Assembly (NCBI RefSeq): GCF_015706575.1
Contig: NW_024037076.1
Location: 434,001-498,000 of the forward strand
DNA length: 64,000 nt
DNA from: Patiria miniata
Taxonomy: Eukaryota; Echinodermata; Asteroidea; Valvatida; Asterinidae
Reading direction: 5' to 3'
Shown here: piece after piece, positions 14,101-26,100 of the stretch
Numbering within the stretch: the first letter of the stretch is position 1
How the letters are laid out: each line of letters begins with the position of its first letter
Translations under genes and position numbers: made by a program
The notes under the pieces: model-generated
Databases searched by the model: none
What the model saw: the letters and a program-made list of their open reading frames with translations, nothing else
What the model was told of the DNA's origin: nothing

Positions 14101-17100
14101 GATGTTTCATGATATTTTGACAATTTCATTTTTGAATGTATAACAAAAATGGTGTCCGTTACGTTTTAGCGTTTGTAATGCCATAGTTTCTAAAAATGAA
14201 TTTTGCTGCTTTGGGACATATTTTGCTTTTTGCAAATCTCCATAATCATGAGCAAAATGATGATATTGTCTGTGCCAGAAATGTCAGTGTTTCAGAAACT
14301 TCAGCAAATGGGTTAAACAATTCCTAATTTGAATTGGCTACGCACAATCCCTTGGAGATTGCGACGAAATGAATAATAAGCAAACCTATCGAGGGTAACG
14401 ACTTACAAATCATGTTCTTGGATCCTGGTAAAAAAAACCAGGTGTTTGTACAAATGCCGATGTGATCTCTTTAGACTTTCAGATTAGGAGCATTGAATTT
14501 ATCTTTAAGTAATGCGCCAGAAAAAGTGTTGATCTTGGGGTAGTTGAGGGCCTCACATTGTAATGCTTTCCCAATGAAAATTCAACGCAGGTTGGTGGCA
14601 TTGCCACAGACACGTGGGAACGTGGACTGAATACGAAAACAAATCATTGGTCACGACTGATAACGAAAAACGCATACAGGATGAGTGAAAAAACGAAACC
14701 CAATTGTCGGGACAATTGTTTTAGTGAAGTTCTGCATGTAGCACTTTCAAAATCTAGGATATGAAAGCCCAATTCATAAGCTTTCTTTTAGTACAAGAAT
14801 CATTCAAATCACTCGTGTACTTTTCAAATTATGGAATTTTAAACACATCCACCGTTTTATAGTTCTGTCAACGGATCACAAAAAAGGTGTGCGTTCTTTA
14901 AGCAAAACGAAAACATTTCACACACATCCCTTTGTGATTTGTTTTTGTTTTGCTGAAAGAACACACACCTTTTTGTGATCCGTTGACAGAACTTTAAAAC
15001 GGTGGTTGTGTTTAGAATTCCGTAACTTGAAAATTACATGACCTTTGACCTCCATTTCGGAAGACTTTTGATGACCCCCCCCCAAGGATCACTCTAAGTT
15101 ACATAAAAAAAACCATCAAATTCTGTAGACAAAGAAAAATTTGAAGCATATTTGAACAATGACCTCTAATGACCCCTACATGACCTTTGACATCACTAAT
15201 CTGATGAAGAATTGTGTCTACCCACCCAAGGGCTACTGCATCCAACATGTCCAAGCTTCATCAAAATCCATGAAAGCATGTAGAAGCTATACATTTTTTT
15301 TCAAAAACTTTACCTAACATACATGTACATACATACATACTGACGTTCCAGCGGATGGGAGTTCTGGTGTACTTGCATTCGCTCTTTTCACACTCCGCCA
15401 TTGGGCATGCAGAGCCTCGATCTGGCAACTTTACACAATGAAAAAAGCCAGTTCAGTGATCTAAACCCTGGCATGCGAATCACTGAACCGGCTTTTTTCA
15501 TTGTGTAAAGTTGCCAGATCGAGGCTCTGCGTGCCCATGGCGGAAGTGTGAAAAGAGCGAATTGTTTTCTGTTTATTCCTCTGCTTTAGAATTTCACTTC
15601 TGGGGTATTGAGTAGCGGTGTAGCATTTTTTCCTAAATTTCTCTTTGTATGAGAACCCTACAAGTAGTTCAATTAAGTACGGGTCTAGACTACGGGTTAA
15701 CGGTCATACAGGTCTTTGGCCATACAGAATTTAGGACTGATATAGGTAAGTGTCTCCCAAAACTTCGTTTAGGCGACACAAAGATTTGGATTACCGGATT
15801 TTGAAATCTCTGACTTCTCCCAACACTACTCTAGAAAGCCACTCGGAAAGTAAGTAAGATTCTGCCTGGGCGAGCAGCAGAAGTTGAAAATGTCAGCTTA
15901 CCCTTCGGACGTCCACGGTGGTTCTGGAGGGGATGGGGCTGTTCTGGGGGCTATTTGAGGGGGAGGAGGGGGCGCTGGACGTCGGGAGGGGGAGAGAGAT
16001 GTCCAGGTAGGAATGCTGGCGATTGTTGTGCCTGCGAGACATGTCCAAGTCTTCCGTTTCCTGTGGGAGGAAGGCACATTGTTTGGTTGGAAACTTGCTC
16101 TACTTGACCTACATGTAGCTGAGGCTGGATTCAGGAACTTGTGGAATATTACATTTTTTTGACCAACAAATGTCAGAGTAATTAAAAACCATGACGCGAT
16201 ATGGACTACACTTGTTAATACATTGCCTGCACGGCTTAACAAGCACTGTTTAAAAACGTAATGATACTCTGGTTTTATGGGAGAAGCAATGAGTGACGCA
16301 GTGTCTTGCTCAAGAAACACACACACGGTAACCCAGTGGCGTACGGTATCCAGGTTTTGATGAAACCGCACTCTCACATCCGCGCCAAATTGTAGACAGC
16401 ACATTGCTATGGTTTTTGGAGCTTGGTTTTCTTTTCTTTTTCATGTCAGAACTCTTATGGAAATAGTTACTGAAAAAAAAAAATCTTTTAAAAAAATCTG
16501 CCGGGGGGGGGGGGGGGGGGGGGAGGGGGGGAGAGGAAGGTGCCACTCCCCTACCCCCACCCCCTCTGGATACGCCACGCCGTAACCCCAGGCTAGACTC
16601 AAACCCACAACCTGCAGAATTATCCACAAGATTACGAGTTTAAAGCACCAGACCACGAGGCCCGCACTCCACTTACATAAGTTGACTTTATAAACAATAA
16701 CAAATCTCTACTTTTTTTTCTTTTAATATTTCTTCTCTTTTGAAGCCTTCTTTAAAAGAAGAAATGCTTGCTTGTCTCACCTTCCCCTTAATTAGCTTCG
16801 TCTTCAGGCCGCTGTAATGCTTGTTGGCAAAGTCTCTACCCTAAATTATAAAAAGAGGAACAAATCCGTTATTAGTAACTTTTGAGTTAAGAAAAAGGTG
16901 ATACGGAAAAATAACAGCTAGGATGAAGTTATCTTTAAATGCGCATAACAAACTTACGCTAAAAAGGGAATGTACATGTACAACATTTGCTTTTGCTGCA
17001 ACTTTCAGAAATAAATGGATTTGGAGGATTAGTATGTTATAGCAAATATTGTCGAACTGACTTGCTTCACGTTTTGGGTTCGGAGGGCTATGCTGGAAAA

Positions 17101-20100
17101 TCCAAGAAAACCAATCATGTTCTTGTAGTCTGGTTCCCTGACCCTACTTCAGATGAAACTGAACAATTTATAGACTTTGGGGAATTGTAAGGTCAGAGAA
17201 TCAGTCTAGCAGGCTTGCACCCCTTCACAGGTGTGTAATCAATTGCAAAGAAAATGCAGAATAACTAAATATGAAAAATTAGAAGCAGTTTTTGAAAAAA
17301 GCCAGTTTTCTCCAACGCTGGTCTGCCGACCAGCATTGGAAAAATACAAGTTTTCTTGAAAATGTCAGCACGCCAGGAGCCACAATTTTACAGGATGCTT
17401 TAGACTGTCATTTCCTAACAATCCAGTAAAATATTTTGTGATAATTTGATCATTTCTTTTTTTGATGTTTGCAAATGTTGTACCTTCCCTTTAACCCTTT
17501 CATTACCACATTGTTTATTGACTTGGCTCTCTCCAGGACCAAATTGTTTGCTCAGTCATGCGGAAATCACTAGAGCGTGAACAAAATGACCACAAGTCCA
17601 AAACTCACTTTTTTCAACCCAGATTTTCACTGCCAAGGAGTGATTTAAATCATAGGTGTTTTGTGTAAAGTTTGTTCCTCGAACCTTACTCTTTTATGTG
17701 ATGTAAAAATGAAGTCCATATGTGTAAAGATAAGAAAGTTATGCCTGTTTGTTCATCTGGTTCCATTTATCAAACTGCAAGCCATTTCACCACATGACCG
17801 AATGGCACTCCATACCTCAATTTGTGAGTGGATACTTCTATTAAAGCACTTTTCTCATTTTTGTGTAATGGCAACACTATGAATAAACTACACCATTAGA
17901 ACGATCCGAAAACACTCTTTCAGCTGGTATATGGTTGAGGTATGGGCGGCCAAACATATCAACATGCCGCCTTTCTGAAAAGTAGTGAATATATCTGTGT
18001 TGAGGGTGTTCTGTGTAAAGTCGGCCATGGAAACCAGCAGGGGGGTTCTTCTTGTCGACAAAAGTCGCCCATGGTAAGGAAAGGGTTAAGCTTTCAAAAT
18101 GAATGTCGAATGAAAGCTGCGAATGTGATAAATTTAAACGTGTTTGATTTTGCGTAGAAGCCGATCGCACCCCTTACTGTGCATAATAACCAGTACTGTA
18201 ACCCTTAGTCAAGTTCTCACAAGTCCACACAAGCCATCATAAGCTATCACAAGTCCACATAAGCCATCATAAGCTATCACAAGCCATCTCAAGTCCTCCA
18301 GTCTCACGACAAGTCACAAGTGTTTCAACTGCACTTCAACACAAGTATTCCTTTGTCAATGTTCATCCTCTGATTGTGACCCAAGTTGTGGCTGGCTTGC
18401 GATTTGATTATGAAGGACTTAAGAATTGACTTGTGACTTGACTTGTGATGTGATTGACTTGTGATTGACTTGTGATTGACTTGTGATCGACTTGTGATTG
18501 ACTTGTGACCAACTTGTGACTGACTTGTGATTGACTTATGACTAACTTGTGATTGACTTGTGATTGACTTGTGGCTTGACTTGTGACTGATTTGTGACTG
18601 ACTTGTGACTTACTTGTGATTGACTTGTGATTGACTAGTGACTGACTTGTGACTAATTTGTGACTGACTTGTGATTGACTTGTGATTGACATGTGACTGA
18701 CTTGTGACTGACTTGTGACTAACTTGTGACTGACTTGTGATTGACCTGTGACCATCTTGTGACTGACTTGTGACCGACTTGTGATCGATTTGTAATTGAC
18801 TTGTGACTGACTTGTGACTGACTTGTGACTGACTTGTGACTGACTTGTGACCGACTTGTGATTGATTTGTGACCGACTTGTGATTGACTTGTGATTGACT
18901 TGTAACTGACTTGTAATTGACCTGTGATCGATTTGTAATTGACTTGTGACTGACTTGACTGACTTGTGACGGACTTGTGATTGACTTGTGATTGACTTGT
19001 GACTGACTTGTGACTGACTTGTGATTGACTTGTGACCGACTTGTGACTTGATCTGTGATGGACTTGACCCAGGCTCCGACAAAACATTTGTGAAATTGTT
19101 ACCTGTTTTAACACCAGCTTCATGGCTTCGGGATTGGCCTGTAAACACGATGTGGGGATGGGCGAGAAATCGGGTGAAAACCAAAACACCAAACAGACAA
19201 AATGAAAAATGCGTGAGATGTTGAACGATAAAAAATGAACATTAATGACAAGGGCACCATGTGGGAACTTGAGTTCATGAATGAAATACTTCCCTTCTAA
19301 TGGGACCAAGATATGAATTTTTACACTGAACATCTTTTGTGTAAATATCTGTTCCTCTGCCATGTATGAAAATAATGATAAACCCTTTTGTTTTGGTTGC
19401 ATTTTTTCTGAAGTGCCAATAATGTTTTCAGCGCAGGGAATATATTGGCTATTTTGCGACAACAGAGGGCCCTGTTGCTGTGATGTCAATTGATCCCAAC
19501 TACAGTTTCGGGATTTCTGAAAACTGATTGCATGTACAGACGCCATTTTAAAAAAATATACGGAGGTATGAATAAGGTGAAAAAAAAATGAAAACAATTT
19601 TGACGATTTAGGCCAGTTCTATGGTGGTGTTGTACGAGCTGTGTGCTCATATCAGCATCTCTAAGGAGATCACATCGGTGGTTCTGGTTGTAGCTTGCGC
19701 ACGCGACCGTGCGTACATGTACCTCATTCATGTGGGCGGAGGACGGGGTCTTGTGTCTGGTGATTAAATGGCGGTGTAAGACCACCCACATAACAGGCTC
19801 TCAACCAATAGGAAAAGGTCAACTGTCACAGGTTTTTTATAAATGTTTTCATGTACATGTACATGTACATGGTTCATGTACATGGTTCCTTATGGGTGCA
19901 GACCAGTAAATCGGTCCGAAATTGCCTGCGCCGGCCAAATCACGATTTGCATGCCCTCAAAATCTTCGGTATTTGAGCATGCTGTGGGCCATGAACTTGA
20001 GGGTTTGTAAAAAATATGGGTGGAAGCCGTGCACAGGACTGGGAGCTTGCAGTTCTGTGTAATTTTGATGTAATTTGGACCCTAAAAGCGCTCTATTTTG

Positions 20101-23100
20101 CAATGGAGTGTAGGCATCGTTTTTCAAAATGGCGATGGGCTTCAGGACTATTTTCAGGGGTGATCATCTTCAGATGGAAATTTCTCCTAAAAGTCATCAG
20201 TTGACCCCCCAAAAATTGAAAAGAAAATGAAAGATGATGAAATAAGCTTTAATTTGATGTGTGTCTCGAACACCTTGGAGAGTTGTGAGTATTTTTCCCG
20301 AATTTTTGAAGTGGGAGCATTTACCATTGGGGTCTATGGAAGTTTATTTACTGGTCTGCTACCTTATGGGGCACGAAACACAACAGAACAATGTACAATG
20401 TTAACGAGTAGCTGTAATCTACTGCATAAATCAGCGTTCCCATGAACCACAAATGAAGCAGCGTTAAAATTGCGTTTTTCAGATTTTAGTAAAAAAGAAA
20501 GAAAAGCCAAGCATCCTACCTTCGGCCGTATAGACCCCTGCGCCTGAATCATCTGTTAAGGAATGTTAGGGACAGGCAAGGGGTGGGGTTTAAAAAAAGG
20601 GGAGGGGTTGAAATCGCAAGACAGAATGTTAGTATTACAAGCAATGGCACCTTTATTAAAGGCACGTAGGATAATTTGCTTTTCATGCATTTTGTTCGTT
20701 TCCAATAATAACACCACTCAAAATCCAAAGAAGAATGAACATTCAAAACCTGACCTGTTGAAGTTTCAGCTCAGTGGATATTACACTTTTTGAGAAAACA
20801 GTGAAAAACCATACACAACCTTTCGATCACGAAACAAAAATTTCGTCAACAGCACTCTGTATTCCCAAAAATCAGTCAATGGACTGATCGTTGGCTACAT
20901 TTCTGGATTGATTCTAAAAGAGGTTGCACTAGACGAATAATTTCATGGGTGTTTAGTACCAGTACAATCTTTAATCCAAGTAAGCTTTTTGATAATAATT
21001 TGGTACATACAGGGTGAGTAAAAAAAAAACGAAACCCAAATGTCGGGACAATTGTTTTAGTGAAGTTCTGCATGTAGCACTTTCAAAATCTAGGATATGA
21101 AAGCCCAATTCATAAGCTTTCTTTTAGTACAAGAATCATTCAAATCACTCATGTCCTTTTCAAGTTACGGAGTTTTAAAAGCAACCACAGTTTTAAAGTT
21201 CTGTCCATGGATCACACAAAAGGTGTGTGTTCTTTCAGAAAAACGAAAACAATTCACACACATCCTTATGTGATTTGTTTTTGTGTTGCTGAGAGAATTT
21301 TTTTGTGATCCGTGAACAGAACCTTAAAACGGCGGCTGTGTTTAAAACTCCGTAACTTGTAAAGTACATGAGTGATTCAAATGATTCTTGTACTAAACGA
21401 AAGCTTATGAATTGGGCTTTCATATCCTAGATTTTGAAAGTGCTACATGCAGAACTTCACTACGAAAATGGTCTGGACATTTGGGTTCCTTTTTTTTTTA
21501 CTCGCCCTGTATATTTTTGGGATGAATGCAAATGGTTCTATATGCCTTGAATTAATAAAGAAATTATTCATTCATTTACTGCAAATTGGTGGGAATTGGA
21601 TAACAACCCGGCATTAAGTTCAGGCACAAATATATTATAAACAAAATTAAAAAAACAAACCAAAAACACAAGCATGGCACTAATTGTAAGTTCAAATGTG
21701 AATTGATTTACTTTTTTAAATTGTGTTAAAAATGCATGCAAAGCCGTGACCATGTAAAGTCACCAAATACAAGTCATTCAATCGGGATGTTTGAAATTTG
21801 GAATAAATGTTTAACTACTGTCGGGTCGCTTCAAAGAAGCAATCACACTTTGCATACATACATGTAATTGGCTTATTTGATGTACCGTATTTTGGTATCG
21901 GCAGTTTAAAATTCACTTCATATGCATTTCATCGTTAATACAGAGGGATTAGGTACTGAGTAGCAATTAAACAAAGCTACATTAGGGCAAAATAAAAAAG
22001 TCTCTGGTTTCTGGTATGGAGCTTGCCCAAAAAGTGGTGCGGCGACGCAGCTTTTTGTTTTTTTTAACCTTTTTTTTTTGCTTCAAATGTCGGCTGATGA
22101 CTGCAAATGGTGCCCGACTAAACTTAGTGCAAATATTATGGGAGACCAGAGAGGCCACATAAAGCTTATTCTCGATCATAACCCCATCTAAAAACACGTT
22201 AAAATTGTGCAGCAGCAGGATTCCAGTCAAACCAGTGAGTTTGGCGGTTTTGAGACATCATCTTTCATTGAAAACAAAACTTTTTCATTTTGCCGAGGCG
22301 CATGGCCACGGCGACGCGCGAGCATACCAGAAACCGGAGACTTTTTGTTTTTGGCCTTATGAAAGCCACCTGACAATTTACTGGTATTTTTACATCTTAC
22401 ATGAGCCGTATTTCACCACACCAAGATACGGCTTACTTAAATTATCGCAACCTGTTCCTTACGCAAAACATGAAAAGCTGCGAAAAAATTCCTTAAGAGA
22501 TTTCCCTAGTTTATAAAAAAAAGTTAACTACTTTGAAGTGATACATGTACATGTGTACATGTATCTGCAAACACTATTTTTCCGGGGGAGTGAGGTGAGG
22601 GGAAGGGGCTGTTTTGCTTTTTTAGGGGGGTGGGGGGAGGGCACATCAATCTGCTTACCAATAGTTTCTACTAAGCGTTTAAACAAACTTAGCCCCTGGT
22701 TATGAACATTTCTATTGAATGAGAAAACAATTTTGCAAGCGTTGGGAAAAGTTGCTTACACATGTAACAAATGCATGTAACGGGCCCCTTTCACCGCGAC
22801 TGCTGTATTAAAACTGCATAATGACGCAGTGGGTGTGCATATACAGTGTCGTCGGTGATGAATACCGGTATGTAACACCTCCCGCGAGAGATGTGGGGAT
22901 TCTAATTTGTAGTGATTATCTATACATGGAATTGTTTAGCAGTGGTTATACAACTTCCTTCGGGACAGGGTTTTTCAAGTTATGAATAGTAAGTCTATGG
23001 AGAGTGATAATCTTTGCAGCCAGTTTAAACCGGTTCAAACTGGTTCCAACTAGTGCAAACCAGCAATACGACAATGGTAAGAGAATATAACTGGATCTTT

Positions 23101-26100
23101 CTTTGTCAACACGTCTTTGCAGACTTTTCATGTAAGGGTGTTATTTGTTATGAAGCCTGCCTTTCAAATCCAAAGATGAGACCAAATTGTGGTATTTTCC
23201 TGATTGTTTTTCAAAGATTTATGAAACTTTGAAGGTGGCATTAAATATAAAACAAAGTTAGAAAACTCCACGAAGAACTTTTTCTAACTTTGGAGGATTG
23301 CATTTTAGCAGTTAACAATGAGAAAAATTGCAGACATTACAATTTACAACGGCTGATAAATGAAGATACCCCCCTCCCCAAAAAAATTAAACAAAATGAC
23401 AGAAAAAAAATGACTTTTTTTTTTTTGATTTTCAGTCTGCTGCAAAGTTGAGATCTTAAATATCTCTGAAATATATACTAAACGTTTCAGCCTGTAATTT
23501 CGCCTTTAAAGGGTGAATTTCTAGATGATTATGACCATGTATCAATTCAAGAAATGCAAAGTCAAATATAATATGTATGGCCAACTTCTCGTATTAGGCC
23601 AAATAAAAAAAAAACATGTTTAGCGTCCTGCCTTTTTGAAAAAAGGAGGCTGGAGGCCCTTTTTTCCCCCTCCAAAATGGCCACCTAACCGGGCTATTTT
23701 TCAAGATGGCCACCAGTTGTTTTTTTAAATGGCCGCCATTGGACTCAGGAAATGACATACCGGCTTTTTATTGGCTAGATGCAACATACAAGGAGGCCAA
23801 AATTATGTCACTGTTTCAAATTAATAATTTTTCGGTAAAAAAAAAAAGGAAAAAAAAAGGAAGAAAGAGGTGGCCTCCAAAAAGGAAGCGGGCGGGGACG
23901 CTAAACATTTTTTAAAAATTATTTTTCCAATGGCCAAAACTGTTCCCAAGGAAAGTTTGATTTCAAAATCTAAGCATACATTGTCAAGGATAAAACCTAT
24001 ACTTTGACAAATATTTAATTTTCCAACCACTTTACAAAAATTGTCTTTTTTTTTTACAGAAAGCAATGCATAAATGAAGAAGAAGCTAGTAGAGTTAGGA
24101 TGTGTTAAAAATAACGACAAAGCTTCGAGAAAGACCAAGAAATTGTTCCTACCTTCTGTTGGATGTTTTTCTGTGCGTCTTTCAGCATTTTTCTGCCGTC
24201 CGTTTTGACCGTGGACAAGTGGATCTTGAGTTGTTCCTTCAAGTTTTTGCTGGACAGACCTTTCACGTATCAAAGTGACACACAAAAAAGGTTACAATCA
24301 CTGATTTGTAATGATAAGGGCTTTCTTTTTTTTTCATAACCATCATATGTTTTATCATACACTTCCAATTTGTTTGTATCTTTCATTGTCAGCTTTCATT
24401 TCATTGGATTGTCACTTGCCTGAGTGGCTTGTGATTGGGACTTGTGATGGACTTGTGATGCACTTGTGAGGACTTGTGATGGACTTGTGAGGACTTGTAT
24501 GGACTTGTGAGGACTTGTATGGACTTGTGAGGACTTGTGAGGACTTGTGAGGACTTGTGATGGACTTGTGAGGACTTGTGAGGACTTGTGATGCACTTGT
24601 GATGCACTTGTGAGGACTTGTGATGGACTTGTGAGGACTTGTATGGACTTGTGAGGACTTGTATGGACTTGTGAGGACTTGTGAGGACTTGTGAGGACTT
24701 GTGATGGACTTGTGATGATTTGTGATGGACTTATGATGGACTTGTGAGGACTTGTGAGGACTTGTGAGGACTTGTATGGACTTGTGAGGACTTGTAAGGA
24801 GTTGTGAGGACTTGTGATGGACTTGTGAGGACTTTTGAGTACTTGTGAGGGACTTGAGAGGACTTGTGGGAAATTATGATGAACGTGTGAAGTTGGTGAG
24901 GACTTGTGATGGACTTGTGATGCACTTGTGAGGACTTGTGATGGACTTGTGAGGACTTGTATGGACTTGTGAGGACTTGTATGGACTTGTGAGGACTTGT
25001 GAGGACTTGTGAGGACTTGTGATGGACTTGTGAGGACTTGTGAGGACTTGTGATGGACTTGTGAGGACTTGTGATGGACTTGTGAGGACTTGTATGGACT
25101 TGTGAGGACTTGTATGGACTTGTGAGGACTTGTGAGGACTTGTGAGGACTTGTGATGGACTTGTGATGATTTGTGATGGACTTATGATGGACTTGTGAGG
25201 ACTTGTGAGGACTTGTGAGGACTTGTATGGACTTGTGAGGACTTGTGAGGACTTGTGAGGACTTGTGATGGACTTGTGAGGACTTGTGAGGACTTGTGAG
25301 GTTTTGTGAGAAATTGTGATGGACTTGTGAAGACTTGTGAGGACTTTAAAGAATGTGTGTGGACTTGTGAATACAACTCAGACTAAAATGGTCCAACTTT
25401 GTCGTCTTACTTCCATCTATCCTTGCAATTTCCAGCTCCTCCTCAAACAGGTCGTTGATAGGTTGGCCGGATTTAATCAACTGAAGCCTGGAATCGATAA
25501 ACTGTTGACAAAAAAATTGACGACCAAAATGTTATAACGTCCTAAAATGTCAGCGAAGATAAATTCAATTTTGTTTTGGCAAATAGTCTCAGACTCCCAT
25601 GCCATATTTTGCTTTACTTCATGTACTTTATCAACATTGTTGACTCATTAATAAAGCAAAGTAGAATATGATGATAAGATTGGGAATAAATCATTTTCGG
25701 GATACTTTCCACTTTTTGAGTATCAATTTCAGTAATATCTGGTACCTCGTGTCGTTATAGTGTTGGACACATTTTCTACACTGTACTTTCCAGACCAGAG
25801 CTGCTCTTGCTATGGACGCCATGAGGGGGTACTAGCGCACAGAGTCTATAGATGCATCTGGACCCATGATCACTGGACCTACTCAATGGGTGGTGGGTGG
25901 CACGGGTGGCGAGTGCGTAAAGCGCTCGCCTCTCACCACTGTGGCCCTGGTTCGATTCCCGGCTAGGACCATATGTGAGTAGAGTTGTGCGTTGAATCTC
26001 TCCTGTGCCACAAGGTTTTTTCTCCGGGATCTCTGGTTTTCCTCCCTCCTCAAAAATCAACACTTTCAATTTTTGGCTGTGCTCCGTAGTCATAAATGGG

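Larger units (their letters stand above)
11556..15901 (-). other. DENND1: DENND1 intron 19
   Basis: 4.3 kb. It contains a 63 bp direct duplication near 11735-11850 (CAGCTCCACAGTTTTAACTT twice), SINEs at 12060-12215 and 13556-13815, a degenerate MITE at 12256-12972, and foldbacks at 14674-15040 and 15376-15561. The sequence from 13816 to 14673 shows no gene-like signal. Confidence 0.7.
20553..24152 (-). other. DENND1: DENND1 intron 15
   Basis: 3.6 kb holding a family B copy (20654-21544) with a nested foldback (21010-21509), a family C MITE (21982-22361) and a further MITE (23600-23925). From 22362 to 23600 I see only poly-G/poly-T tracts and AT-rich sequence. Confidence 0.7.

Noticed and set aside
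18408..19184. 258-residue Ser/Gln-rich frame as a secreted or repeat protein
   Set aside because: It is the CTTGTGATTGA minisatellite inside a DENND1 intron.
24420..25370. CRISPR-like array
   Set aside because: Direct units with no unique spacers; a eukaryotic minisatellite.
24396..25376. Ser/Gln/His-rich frames as genes
   Set aside because: Translation of the ACTTGTGAGG array in intron 14.
25885..25975. A functional tRNA gene
   Set aside because: A and B boxes are present but the arms do not pair as in a tRNA and the sequence continues into a SINE body. The same applies to 12060, 13556, 37890 and 55937.
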